This document shows positions 6,280-14,476 of a stretch of 20,272 bases of DNA, in pieces. The stretch comes from CAYVAP01 sp964343195 (lineage in GTDB: Bacteria > Bacteroidota > Bacteroidia > J057), in NCBI GenBank assembly GCA_964343195.1, contig CAYFIR010000118.1, forward strand, positions 1 through 20,272, read 5' to 3'. A program made the position numbers and the translations under genes. Within the stretch, counting starts at the first letter, position 1. Each line of letters starts with the position of its first letter. A model generated the notes under the pieces. It saw only the letters and a list, made by a program, of their open reading frames with translations. It did not search any database and was not told the origin of the DNA.

Positions 6280-8694
6280 CTACTCCAACACCACAAATCC
6301 CCGCGTCAGCCGCTGCCCCTGATCGTCCACCACCGTGATGCGGTGCGGCCCCGGCTCAGGCTGCAGCGCCATGCGATGGATTTCCACCGTTTCGCCCAGA
6401 AACTCCTCGTCCAGGTGCCAGTACAGGGTACTTCTCACGCGGCGATGAGCCACTTCGAATACCACTTTTCCTTTCTCGCCGCTTAGCTCAGTAGGCACAT
6501 AGATCTCTGCCGCCTGATGGGGATAAATCCACTCCATCGGCGTCCAGCCGTCAGTCCCCTGGTCCAGGCAATCGGACCGAAAAGGAGGCAAAGACCGATA
6601 GTTGGGGTGCCCCTGTCGGTAAAACCGTTCCCAGACGGGAGGCAATACCAGAAGGGTATCCTGCTGCATTTCCAGGGGCGAAACGCAGTCGCTGTTGACC
6701 TGAAAAGTGCCCGTGGGATCGAGAAATACCCGCTGATGGTAGGGGCAAGGCTCCGTTCGCAGGCCTGCTTTTGGCACCCAGGCAGAATCCGGATGGGGGC
6801 ACAACGCCGCGGCTCTCATGCCACTCTCCCGGCAGAAGACAATCTGCCGCAGGTCGTCGTAGGGCGGGCTGAACCAGCGCCTTTCTCCCTGCAGCAAATC
6901 ATAGAGATCAAACAAAATCGGAGCAGCGACCAGACCACCCACCAGTCCATCACGCCCCTCACCGTCGGCATTTCCCACCCAAACGGCGATCACATAGTCC
7001 GGCGTCACCCCGATGGCCCAGGCATCGCGATAGCCAAAGCTCGTCCCGGTCTTCCAGGCGATGCGGTCTGCCGATTCGAAGTTCTCCCAGTAGGCCTCCA
7101 CCGACGGACGGGTCACCTCCACCATCGCCTCAAAGGTGTGCCAAATCGCCCCGGCAGAGAGTTGGTTGTCCTGCCGGAGTTGGTCAAAATCCTCGTAATC
7201 GAGGCTACCCTGCGATTTCGCCTGTCGATAATTTAGCGGGCGAAAGGCCTCTGGCTCATAGCGGCTGTTGTAGTCGGAATAATTTTTCAGGCTGCGGCCC
7301 ATGCCGGCGTAGGCACCGCCGAGATCCCAAAGCGTAGCCTCGGCTCCGCCCAGAATCATGCTCAATCCATAGTGGCTGGGTGGCCGGGTGAGCGTCGTTA
7401 GGCCGATGGCCTGCAACTGGTCCTGAAACTTGGGCACCCCATGCGCCTGCAACATCCGCACGGCGGGGATGTTGAGGCTGCGGGCCAACGCCCGGGATGC
7501 GTAGATGGCTCCGCGATATTTCCGGTCATAGTTGCTGGGGTTGTAGCCTTTGCCAAAGTAGGAAGGGACATCCGCCACCAGGGTATTGGGCAAAATTTCG
7601 CCATCGTGGAGCATGGCCGCATACAGAAAAGGCTTCAGGATGCTCCCCGTGCTGCGCGGGGCCTGCACAATGTCCACCCGATGGCCATGAGCCGGGTCTG
7701 AGCCATCAGTATTGCCCAGGTAGGCCAATACATCCCCCGTCTCAACTTCCACGATCAGCGCCGCTCCGTTGTGGATGCCTCGCTGCGAAAGTCTTTGGTG
7801 GTGTCTCTCCAGTACTTCGGAGGCACGCGCTTGCAGTTCCCGGTCCAGGGTACTGCGCAATCGGGCTTCCGCTGGTCCTTTCTCCGCCTGAAAGCGATCC
7901 AGCAAATGCGGTGCGATCTGTGGCAAGGGCAGCGGCGCTCCGGGCAGGTCTTCCAGCAGGGCCAATTCGTAACTGAGGCTGTCGAGATGGCCTTCTTCGA
8001 CCAAACTGGCCAGCAGGCGATTTCGCTTGGCGCGCAGTGCATCGCGGTTCCGACCAGGATGAATGAGCGCCGGTGCATTGGGTAACACCGCCAGGGTCGC
8101 CATCTCAGCCCAGGAAAGCTGCTCCGGGCCACGGCCATAGTATTTCCATGCGGCGGCATCCAGTCCCACGACATTTCCCCCAAAGGGTGCGTAGGAAGCG
8201 TAATAGCCCAGGATTTCGTCCTTGGAGTAGCGAACCTCAGCGCGAGTAGCCAGGATCATCTCGATGAACTTCTCCCACACTGTGCGTCCCCGTCCCTGCC
8301 GACTCAGGCGAATGACCTGCATGGTGAGCGTGGAACCACCAGAGACTACTTCCCCCCGGCTTACATTCTGCCAGATCGCCCGACCGAAGGCCAGCGGATC
8401 GACTCCCGGATGGTAGCGAAAGCGCTTGTCTTCGAAGGTCGTGATGCAGGCTTCGAATTTATCCGGCACCGATTCTAATTCGGGGAAGCGCCACTGCCCG
8501 TCGTCGGCGATGCGCGCCCCGAGTAGTTGTCCATTGCGGTCTTCCAGCACGGTGGAAACCGGCGCGTCAAACAGCGGCCTGGGCAGGCAAAAGACATAGG
8601 CCACCACTGCCACCAACAGCAGCCCCCAGCGAATGGGACGCCGCCGCAGCGATTGGAGGAATTTATTCCACTGATTTTTTGCCCAGGCCTTCAT
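6280..8694 (-). CDS. pbpC: Penicillin-binding protein 1C (bifunctional glycosyltransferase/transpeptidase)
   Basis: Inner-membrane peptidoglycan synthase of the PBP1C type, 804 aa. Order: a short basic cytoplasmic tail and one membrane anchor (about 22-37); a GT51 glycosyltransferase domain with catalytic Glu88 in EDKRFRYHPGVD and the GGSTLTMQ motif near 119-126; a transpeptidase domain with S351-ILK354, SLN 406-408 and KTG 548-550; and a C-terminal BiPBP_C-type beta domain (from about 700). All catalytic residues are present, so both activities should be intact. The ATG at 8694 gives a normal N-terminus. In many Bacteroidota and proteobacteria pbpC adjoins an alpha-2-macroglobulin gene; here its neighbours are nrdJ (convergent) and an oxidoreductase gene 146 nt upstream, so that partner is absent from this locus. 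Confidence 0.95.
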   Translation of the reverse strand: MKAWAKNQWNKFLQSLRRRPIRWGLLLVAVVAYVFCLPRPLFDAPVSTVLEDRNGQLLGARIADDGQWRFPELESVPDKFEACITTFEDKRFRYHPGVDPLAFGRAIWQNVSRGEVVSGGSTLTMQVIRLSRQGRGRTVWEKFIEMILATRAEVRYSKDEILGYYASYAPFGGNVVGLDAAAWKYYGRGPEQLSWAEMATLAVLPNAPALIHPGRNRDALRAKRNRLLASLVEEGHLDSLSYELALLEDLPGAPLPLPQIAPHLLDRFQAEKGPAEARLRSTLDRELQARASEVLERHHQRLSQRGIHNGAALIVEVETGDVLAYLGNTDGSDPAHGHRVDIVQAPRSTGSILKPFLYAAMLHDGEILPNTLVADVPSYFGKGYNPSNYDRKYRGAIYASRALARSLNIPAVRMLQAHGVPKFQDQLQAIGLTTLTRPPSHYGLSMILGGAEATLWDLGGAYAGMGRSLKNYSDYNSRYEPEAFRPLNYRQAKSQGSLDYEDFDQLRQDNQLSAGAIWHTFEAMVEVTRPSVEAYWENFESADRIAWKTGTSFGYRDAWAIGVTPDYVIAVWVGNADGEGRDGLVGGLVAAPILFDLYDLLQGERRWFSPPYDDLRQIVFCRESGMRAAALCPHPDSAWVPKAGLRTEPCPYHQRVFLDPTGTFQVNSDCVSPLEMQQDTLLVLPPVWERFYRQGHPNYRSLPPFRSDCLDQGTDGWTPMEWIYPHQAAEIYVPTELSGEKGKVVFEVAHRRVRSTLYWHLDEEFLGETVEIHRMALQPEPGPHRITVVDDQGQRLTRGFVVLE

Positions 8695-8840
8695 GCTTTC
8701 CTCGGACGATGAGGTATTGAGAAACTGAGACCTTCAGACTTTCATTGGCTCATCATCTGAATAAAGCTAGGGAGTTAATGACATGCACCCAAACATTCCT
8801 GAGAATCTGCCGGGGATTATCGAGTATCCAATCTATTTAC

Positions 8841-10058
8841 CTATCCCTCCTTCCACTCAAAACTTAGCCCCGCACGTGCCTCCAAGCGATTTAACAGATG
8901 ATCTCCCATAGCCACCGAAGGAGTCAGCACGCCGTAGGTCTCTGGCAGGTCATCAAAGGCAAGGGACAATGCACTTTCGGTCAGCATGCGGCTGGTGGCG
9001 CCATAGCCTGGGTCGCGGTCGCCTTTGACGCGGGCCTGGTAAACCTGTCCGTCAACAGCCTCACCCCAAAGATCGATGACGAAGTAACCCGACTCGCGGG
9101 CCTCTTGAGAAGGCCCTTCGCCCGACTTGGGCAGGAACCAACTCGCGACATTTCCCAGTAGAGTACCCGGCCCTGCCGACCGTACCAGGTTGATGCCCCC
9201 GGCCATGGCCTGGGCCATGAGCTTGCCTTTCAACCCTTTGCCCATCAACACCGCCTCGTCGTATTGGAAATCACGCCCATAGGGATAGCCCTTCAGCGCG
9301 TGGCTGCGCCGCACCACCCGGGTGTTGATGGTTCCCATGATGAAGGGAGCGGTGTACCGCTTGGCCACGGGATCATATTCCGCGCGCATCACATCGGGGC
9401 CGTCGGGGCCGTTGCGCTCACCGGGAGGATTGAGGGAATAGGGATCGCCCAGGATGTCCCAGATCGCAGGATCTTTCTGAGCTTCGGCCTGCACGTTGTT
9501 CAGGCTGGCGATGGTACCGCCGCTAAAGCCGCCTTTGGAGCCTTTCAGCCTAAAGCGAATCCGCTGCAAGTAGGTTCCCAGCCGCTTCTGTGCCTCCTGC
9601 TGCATGAAAAAGACGCCCATATCGGAGGGAATCGAATCATAGCCGCAGGTGTGGACGATTTTGAGTTTTCGGACCTGGGCCTGCCCGTGGTGCTGCTCGA
9701 TCATGCGCCGCATCCACTGTACTTCGCCCGTCAGGTCGCAGTAGTGGGTTCCCTGGTCGATGCAGGCGGCGACGAGCTCGGAGCCGTGCAGGGCGTAGGG
9801 GCCGACCGTGGTGCAAACAACCTTGGCCTGTGCGGCCATGGCGTCCAGGCTAGCCCGGTCGTGGCTATCGGCGATCAGAGTAGGCACTTCGGTGGCTCCC
9901 AGGTCGCGCTGTACCTGGGCGAGTTTGTCCGCATTTCGAGCCGCCATGGCCCATTTCACCTGGCCGTTGGTTCCGTATTGTTGAAGTAAATATTCGGCTA
10001 CCAATCGACCTGTAAAGCCGGTAGCTCCCCATATGATGACGTCGTAGGTTTTGGGCAT
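8841..10058 (-). CDS. Saccharopine-dehydrogenase-like NAD(P)-binding oxidoreductase (SCCPDH / trans-acting enoyl reductase type)
   Basis: About 405 aa. The Rossmann fold opens at the N-terminus with DVIIWGATGFTGRLVAEYL (GxxGxxG at residues 11-17), followed by AARNADKL, VVCTTVGPYALHGS and CDLTGEVQW. This order is typical of the family that includes human SCCPDH and mycobacterial trans-acting enoyl reductases, not of true lysine-pathway saccharopine dehydrogenase. The segment HTCGYDSIPSDMG and the Gly-rich GGFSGGT also fit. The substrate is unknown; relatives act on lipids. The ATG at 10058 is preferred over an in-frame TTG three codons upstream. The gene is divergent from priA, with 148 nt between them, and lies upstream of pbpC on the same strand. 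Confidence 0.85.
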   Translation of the reverse strand: MPKTYDVIIWGATGFTGRLVAEYLLQQYGTNGQVKWAMAARNADKLAQVQRDLGATEVPTLIADSHDRASLDAMAAQAKVVCTTVGPYALHGSELVAACIDQGTHYCDLTGEVQWMRRMIEQHHGQAQVRKLKIVHTCGYDSIPSDMGVFFMQQEAQKRLGTYLQRIRFRLKGSKGGFSGGTIASLNNVQAEAQKDPAIWDILGDPYSLNPPGERNGPDGPDVMRAEYDPVAKRYTAPFIMGTINTRVVRRSHALKGYPYGRDFQYDEAVLMGKGLKGKLMAQAMAGGINLVRSAGPGTLLGNVASWFLPKSGEGPSQEARESGYFVIDLWGEAVDGQVYQARVKGDRDPGYGATSRMLTESALSLAFDDLPETYGVLTPSVAMGDHLLNRLEARAGLSFEWKEG

Positions 10059-10164
10059 AAGGGCCAATATAAACTTTGAGAATGCCGATTGAAACCGCCC
10101 AATAGCATTCCGATTTTCTCTTTTCGGGATGTTAACCTAACCAGGGGAACTTTCGTTTAGCCTA

Positions 10165-10180
10165 GATTGTGTAATTTGAC
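10165..10180 (+). promoter_or_regulatory. 16-bp element upstream of priA, identical to the one upstream of the deiodinase-like gene
   Basis: GATTGTGTAATTTGAC ends 26 nt before the priA start and occurs identically, in the same orientation to its gene, at 15164-15179. TAATTTG resembles the Bacteroidota -7 box TAnnTTTG with one base fewer in the spacer. A promoter is the simplest reading. Confidence 0.5.
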
Positions 10181-10206
10181 CTTCTCACCGATAATCTCAT
10201 CTGCTT

Positions 10207-12663
10207 TTGCCCTCCTACGCTGAAGTCATCCTCCCACTGGCCGTCAAGTCCAATTTCCACTACCGGATACTGCCTTCCCAGCAGGATCAGTTGGCTCCGG
10301 GAATGCGGGTATTGGTGAATTTTGGGCGAAGCCGCATCTATACCGGCATGGTGCGTCGGCTGACCGATACCCTGGAGGAGGGAATCGTGGGCGAAAACCT
10401 GAAGGCCATCGACGAGGTACTGGATGAAGAACCCATGCTTTCGGAGGAGCACCTGAAGCTGATGGACTGGGTGGCGTTTTATTATTGCTGTACGCCGGGA
10501 GAAGTGTTCAAGACGGCGATTCCGACCGGGCTCAAGCCCGAAAGTGCCCTGCGGGTTGAGATGACCCAGGACCTGATCTGGGAAGACCTGCAACTGGACG
10601 ACAAGGAGTACATGCTGCTCGAAGCCCTGAGCATTCAGCCGGTGCTGACCTTGCCAGAAGTCGCCAAAATCTGGGACATTTCCACCATTCGGCCACGCCT
10701 GAAGAACATGGAGAGCCGTGGGCTGATTCGGACTTATCAGGAGGTAGAGGAGAAATATTCGCCCAAAACCAAGACCTACCTGCGGCTGGCCCCCGATGCC
10801 CAAAGCGATCAGGCGCTGGAAGCGGCATTTGATGCACTGGAACGCGCACCGAGCCAATTGGATCTCTTCATGCGCGTCGTGCAGGCCTACTATCAGGACA
10901 AATTGCTCCCGCAAACCGAGACCCTCAAGGAACTCGGTCAGGGAGCAGGAACCGCCAAAGCACTGGTGGACAAGGGGCTGATCGTGCGCGAGGAAGTGAA
11001 AGTGGATCGCCTGGAGCTATACGGCTATGAACACGAACCGCAAACCCTGGAACTGAATGCCGATCAGCAGCGCGCCCTGGGGGAGATTCGGGAGAAGTTA
11101 GCGGAATCGCTAAAGCCGGTGTTGCTGCACGGTATCACAGGAAGTGGCAAGACCTTCCTCTACATCGAGCTGATCCGCGAAGCCCTGGAACGAGGGGAGC
11201 AGGCACTGTACCTGTTGCCGGAAATCACGCTGACCAAGCAGATCGTGGACCGGGTTCGGGCGGCTTTTGGCGAAAAGGTCGGCATTTACCATAGCCGATT
11301 CAATGACGCCGAGCGGGTGGAAATCTGGCAGAAAGTCCGCCGTGGGGAATATCAGGTGGTGGTGGGCGTTAGGTCAGCGATGTTTTTGCCCTTCCCCAAG
11401 CTGGGGGCCATCATGGTGGACGAGGAGCACGACAGCTCCTTCAAGCAACACGAACCCGCGCCGCGCTACAATGCCCGCGACGTGGCGGTCTATTACGGGT
11501 TACTGCGCAAAATTCCCGTGATCCTCGGCTCCGCCACGCCTTCCTTCGAAACCTACCGCAACGCGGAGCTAGGCAAGTACCATAAGGTCGTGCTGGAAAA
11601 ACGCGCGGTAGAGGCCACTTTGCCCCAGATCGAAATCCTGGACCTGCGGGGGCTGCGCAAGGAGAAAAAATTCGACGGCATCTTTTCCAAGCGCCTGATC
11701 GAGGCCATCAACGATACCCTGGCGCGAGACGAGCAGGTGATTTTGTTCCAAAACCGCCGGGGCTATTCTCCCTACCTCATCTGCGAAAACTGCGGCCACA
11801 CCCCCCAGTGCATCAATTGCGACATCAGCCTGACCTTTCACAAGGAGCGGCAGCACCTGCGCTGCCATTACTGCGGCCACACCGACTTCAATGTCAACAA
11901 GTGCCCGGAGTGCGGGCACTACGCCCTCAAGCGGGGCGGCATCGGCACGGAGCGCATCGCCGAAGCGATCAAGGAGCTATTTCCCGACCGGGTGGTCGAG
12001 CGGATGGACATGGACACCACGCGGGGCAAGTCCAGCTATCAGCACCTCATCAGCCGCTTTGAGGCGGGACAAATCGACATCCTGGTGGGCACGCAGATGG
12101 TGTCCAAAGGGCTGGATTTTGAAAACGTGACCCTGGTCGGCGTCATCCTCGCGGATCAGTTGCTGACTTTCCCGGACTTTCGCGCTTACGAGCGTTCCTA
12201 CCAATTGCTTACGCAGGTATCGGGCCGAGCGGGCCGCAGCACCAAGCAGGGCCATGTCTTCATCCAGAGCTATATGCCAGACAATGTGGTACTGACGTCG
12301 CTGCAAAGTCCGTTTCAGAAGTTCTACGAACGGGAAGTGCGCGAACGGGAGCAGGTGAGCTATCCACCCTTCACCCGCATCATGCGCATCGAATTTCGGC
12401 ACAAGGACCGGGCTTTCATCCTGCAGGAGAGTGTGCGACTGGATCGCATATTGAGGCCGCTGTTTGGGGGCACGCTGCTGGGGCCGGATTTTGCCCTTGT
12501 AGCCCGCGTCCGCAATCAGTACCGGATGCAGTTCATGATCAAGCTCGGCAAGGGGCTAGACCCGGCCAGCCTGCGCCGCGCCCTTCAGGATGCTTTTGAC
12601 CAATACTACCAGGAAGCTCCGGTCAAAAGCCTGCGAATTGTGGTGGATGTGGACCCTGTCTGA
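10207..12663 (+). CDS. priA: Primosomal protein N', replication-restart helicase
   Basis: DNA helicase that reloads the replisome at stalled forks, 818 aa. Order: N-terminal 3'-end-binding domain (SYAEVILPLAV at 3-13), winged-helix region, then a superfamily 2 helicase with Walker A GITGSGKT (309-316), DEEH (405-408), GSATPS (441-446), an eight-cysteine zinc module (C526, C529, C535, C538, C553, C556, C566, C569) inserted between the helicase lobes, VGTQMVSKGLDF (627-638) and motif VI QVSGRAGR (670-677). All motifs are intact. The start is a TTG at 10207; a stop codon lies in frame at 10192 and no ATG lies between, so a non-ATG start is forced. It is preceded by a 16-bp promoter-like element and convergent with fabZ. 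Confidence 0.97.
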   Translation: MPSYAEVILPLAVKSNFHYRILPSQQDQLAPGMRVLVNFGRSRIYTGMVRRLTDTLEEGIVGENLKAIDEVLDEEPMLSEEHLKLMDWVAFYYCCTPGEVFKTAIPTGLKPESALRVEMTQDLIWEDLQLDDKEYMLLEALSIQPVLTLPEVAKIWDISTIRPRLKNMESRGLIRTYQEVEEKYSPKTKTYLRLAPDAQSDQALEAAFDALERAPSQLDLFMRVVQAYYQDKLLPQTETLKELGQGAGTAKALVDKGLIVREEVKVDRLELYGYEHEPQTLELNADQQRALGEIREKLAESLKPVLLHGITGSGKTFLYIELIREALERGEQALYLLPEITLTKQIVDRVRAAFGEKVGIYHSRFNDAERVEIWQKVRRGEYQVVVGVRSAMFLPFPKLGAIMVDEEHDSSFKQHEPAPRYNARDVAVYYGLLRKIPVILGSATPSFETYRNAELGKYHKVVLEKRAVEATLPQIEILDLRGLRKEKKFDGIFSKRLIEAINDTLARDEQVILFQNRRGYSPYLICENCGHTPQCINCDISLTFHKERQHLRCHYCGHTDFNVNKCPECGHYALKRGGIGTERIAEAIKELFPDRVVERMDMDTTRGKSSYQHLISRFEAGQIDILVGTQMVSKGLDFENVTLVGVILADQLLTFPDFRAYERSYQLLTQVSGRAGRSTKQGHVFIQSYMPDNVVLTSLQSPFQKFYEREVREREQVSYPPFTRIMRIEFRHKDRAFILQESVRLDRILRPLFGGTLLGPDFALVARVRNQYRMQFMIKLGKGLDPASLRRALQDAFDQYYQEAPVKSLRIVVDVDPV

Positions 12664-12671
12664 TAAAAAAG

Positions 12672-12766
12672 GTGATCAAGGTCGCCCAAGTGATCTTTGG
12701 GTGATCGGAGTGATCAAGTATGTACGATTACCTTGATCAGGGTTCAACCAAATCACCTCGATCACC
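12672..12766. terminator. GTGATC-rich inverted-repeat region between convergent priA and fabZ, probable bidirectional terminator
   Basis: GTGATC occurs at 12672, 12690, 12701 and 12710. Complementary copies CCTTGATCA (12731-12739) and GATCACC (12760-12766) follow. TGATCAAGG (12673-12681) pairs exactly with 12731-12739. The fabZ stop codon lies in the last copy. No long T-run is present, so the terminator role is inferred from position and symmetry. Confidence 0.45.
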
Positions 12767-13190
12767 ATTCTTTGGCCATCATGCCTGACAGCGTTCCCTT
12801 GGCGACTTCTTCTCCGACGGCGTTGTACATGCGGGCCTTGACTTTGAGTTTTCCGAGGCGGAAATAGACTTTTTCGGCTTGAACTTCTACCCTTTCACCC
12901 GGATAGACGGGCTTGAGGAAGTCCACTTCGCTGCTCGTGAAAGCAAAGGGCGGCAACTCGTCTCCTCCTTTTTCCAGCATCTGCTGGATACCCAGGCCCA
13001 ATAGCCCGATCTGAGCCATGCATTCGATCAGGATCACCCCTGGCGTCACGGGATGACCAGGGAAGTGTCCCTGGTAGAAATATTCGTCCTTCTTGAATGT
13101 GTAGGCTCCGCGGATGTTGTTGGAGTCCACGGAGATGACCTCGTCAAAGAATCGGAAAGGCGCCTGCTGGGGAAGATGGGTTAGGAACAT
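12762..13190 (-). CDS. 3-hydroxyacyl-ACP dehydratase, FabZ-like hot-dog protein
   Basis: Hot-dog-fold dehydratase, 142 aa, expected to remove water from 3-hydroxyacyl-ACP in fatty-acid-type synthesis. The active-site block GHFPGHPVTPGVILIE carries catalytic His42 and Glu56 with the 14-residue spacing of FabZ. SSEVDFLKPVYPGERV matches the following FabZ segment. At 142 aa it is normal for FabZ. It may be a second, pathway-specific copy and not the housekeeping enzyme, because no other core fab genes (fabD, fabH, lpxA) adjoin it. The next upstream gene on the same strand is a FabL-like reductase, which fits consecutive steps of an acyl cycle. Its stop codon lies inside a GGTGATC repeat copy, and a 33-bp shared element precedes its start by 12 nt. 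Confidence 0.85.
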   Translation of the reverse strand: MFLTHLPQQAPFRFFDEVISVDSNNIRGAYTFKKDEYFYQGHFPGHPVTPGVILIECMAQIGLLGLGIQQMLEKGGDELPPFAFTSSEVDFLKPVYPGERVEVQAEKVYFRLGKLKVKARMYNAVGEEVAKGTLSGMMAKEW

Positions 13191-13202
13191 GAGGGTGGGG
13201 TG

Positions 13203-13235
13203 AAGGTGTATAGAGTCTATAAGGGGAATATGGGT
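13203..13235 (-). promoter_or_regulatory. 33-bp element upstream of fabZ, shared with the gluconokinase gene
   Basis: Read on the minus strand it begins ACCCATATT and ends TACACCTT, with TATAGAC in the middle. It matches 16009-16041 upstream of the gluconokinase gene at 28 of 33 positions without gaps. It ends 12 nt before the fabZ start. The central TATARAC could be a promoter box; the whole may be promoter plus operator. Confidence 0.45.
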
Positions 13236-13309
13236 GCTTGCTTAACTAAATCAATGAGGCTTACTCAGCTCTGGAATTTTGCTGATCATTTTGTTTTCGA
13301 GTGCTATTG

Positions 13310-13429
13310 GCGTCAGAGACGCTATGACGTTGCGTTTCGCATCACAGATGCTCACAAGCGGCACTGCTGAAGCAGTGCTCAATAAAATGGCCAGGAACTT
13401 TGAACTCCGAACTTTCAACTTTGAACTTA
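13310..13429. repeat. Hairpin cluster followed by GAACTTT heptads at the SDR stop codon
   Basis: Perfect small inverted repeats: GCGTC-AGA-GACGC (13310-13322), TGCG-TTT-CGCA (13331-13341), GCATC-ACA-GATGC (13339-13351) and GCACTGCT-GA-AGCAGTGC (13361-13378). Five 7-bp units follow, GAACTTT, GAACTCC, GAACTTT, CAACTTT and GAACTTA (13395-13429). The last contains the stop codon of the enoyl-reductase gene. GGCTTACTCA at 13258-13267 also occurs beside the cluster at 6163. Confidence 0.75.
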
Positions 13430-14296
13430 TCCCAACCTCTCCCCCCCATCGACGGGAATGAGGGCTCCGTTGATCCAGGCGGCCTGATCGGTGCAGAGTA
13501 GCGAGACGACTTTGGCGACGTCTTCGGGGGTGGTGAGGCGTCCAAAGGGATTGCGGTAAATGGCGGAGGCTTTGAGTTCCTCGCTGCCGGGAATCATACG
13601 CAGCGACGGCGTGTCGGTGATACCGGCCTGGATGACATTGCTACGCAGGCCGTAGGGGGCTAGCTCGACGGCCATGGCCCTGATGATGGCCTCCAGCGCG
13701 ACCTTGGCGGTGGATACCGCCGCGTAGTAGGGCCAGACCCGTTGGTTGCCTTCGCTGGTCAGGGCCAGGATGCGGGCATCTTCAGCAAACACATCCGCCT
13801 GACGCAGTTCATACACCCAGCCCCACAGACTGGTGGCCATGGCATGCAGGGTCAACCCGAAGTCCTCTTCGCTCAGTTGGGATTCCTCCGGGCTCATGGA
13901 TTGGGGATAGAGCCTGTCCAGCGCCTGCCTCAGCCGCGGATTCAGATCTGCCTCAGGCCGCTCGACGGACGGCGCCAGGCGCTTCAGGTTCCCGCGCGAA
14001 ATGGCGTGTAGCACGAGTCGAAGCTTTCCGCCGCGTTGCTCCAGGTGCTCACTCAGCCCTTCGATCACCTGTGCCCGTTTTTCGGACTGCAAGGCGTTCA
14101 GGTTGAAACTGAGGACGTCAGCGCCGGTTTGGCCCATGCGCTGAAATTCCTCCTCAATGGCCGCCATGCTGGACCGGCGATCCCGGTGCACAAGGCAAAG
14201 GTTCATGCCGTCTCGTGCCAGTTGATGGGCCGTGGCCAGCCCCATGCCGGAGGAGGCTCCCAGAATTAGGGCGTAATGGTTTTTGTCATGGTTCAT
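13427..14296 (-). CDS. SDR-family enoyl-ACP reductase, FabL-like
   Basis: Short-chain dehydrogenase/reductase of 289 aa. The cofactor loop is LGASSGMGLA (Gly13-x3-Gly17-x-Gly19). The catalytic pair is Tyr191-x6-Lys198 in YYAAVSTAK; the x6 spacing (not the x3 of ordinary SDRs) is the signature of FabI/FabL enoyl reductases, and the GASSG-type loop points to FabL. The last part, NVIQAGITDTPSLRMIPGSEEL, and INGALIPVDGG close the fold as in that group. Expected reaction: NAD(P)H reduction of trans-2-enoyl-ACP. It sits 236 nt upstream of the FabZ-like dehydratase on the same strand, consistent with successive steps. Its stop codon is contained in a heptad repeat. Whether it serves housekeeping or a specialised acyl pathway is not visible. 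Confidence 0.85.
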   Translation of the reverse strand: MNHDKNHYALILGASSGMGLATAHQLARDGMNLCLVHRDRRSSMAAIEEEFQRMGQTGADVLSFNLNALQSEKRAQVIEGLSEHLEQRGGKLRLVLHAISRGNLKRLAPSVERPEADLNPRLRQALDRLYPQSMSPEESQLSEEDFGLTLHAMATSLWGWVYELRQADVFAEDARILALTSEGNQRVWPYYAAVSTAKVALEAIIRAMAVELAPYGLRSNVIQAGITDTPSLRMIPGSEELKASAIYRNPFGRLTTPEDVAKVVSLLCTDQAAWINGALIPVDGGERLG

Positions 14297-14383
14297 GGAA
14301 CAGGGATCATTGATCAGTGAAGATAGAAGAAGTCAGATCGGCCTTTGGCCTGTCAGAAGTCAGATGGGAAGAACAGAAGCCAA

Positions 14384-14418
14384 ATATCTTACTTCTTATC
14401 TCGCTTCTGACTTCTCGC
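14384..14418 (-). repeat. Degenerate GCGAGAA-type heptads upstream of the SDR gene
   Basis: On the minus strand five 7-bp units read GCGAGAA, GTCAGAA, GCGAGAT, AAGAAGT and AAGATAT. The same unit type is repeated almost perfectly at 17555-17603. AGAAGTCAGA (14355-14364) and TCTGACTTCT (14406-14415) form a 10-bp inverted repeat within this gap, and a lone ATTGATCAG lies near 14308-14316. Confidence 0.55.
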
Positions 14419-14419
14419 A

Positions 14420-14454
14420 GTCCCGGTCAGTGAGCTTGTCGAACTGATCGGGAC
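14420..14454. repeat. REP-like hairpin with 12-bp arms
   Basis: GTCCCGGTCAGT (14420-14431) and ACTGATCGGGAC (14443-14454) pair with one G-U over an 11-nt loop GAGCTTGTCGA. The loop/arm vocabulary (TTCGACAAGCTC) resembles short repetitive extragenic palindromes seen in many Bacteroidota. It lies 22 nt downstream of the deiodinase-like gene. No T-run follows on either strand. Confidence 0.7.
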
Positions 14455-14476
14455 GGTCTGGCAGCGCAGCAGTCTC

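Noticed and set aside
6517..7976. Long plus-strand frames opposite pbpC (6517-7236, 7497-7976)
   Set aside because: Antisense shadows of a gene with all catalytic motifs; low-complexity basic translations without domain features.
9264..9989. 241-codon plus-strand frame opposite the saccharopine-dehydrogenase-like gene
   Set aside because: Antisense shadow; the minus-strand product has the conserved Rossmann motif and full length.
10162..10914. 250-codon minus-strand frame over the start of priA
   Set aside because: Overlaps the conserved priA N-terminal domain and the promoter-like element; no motif.
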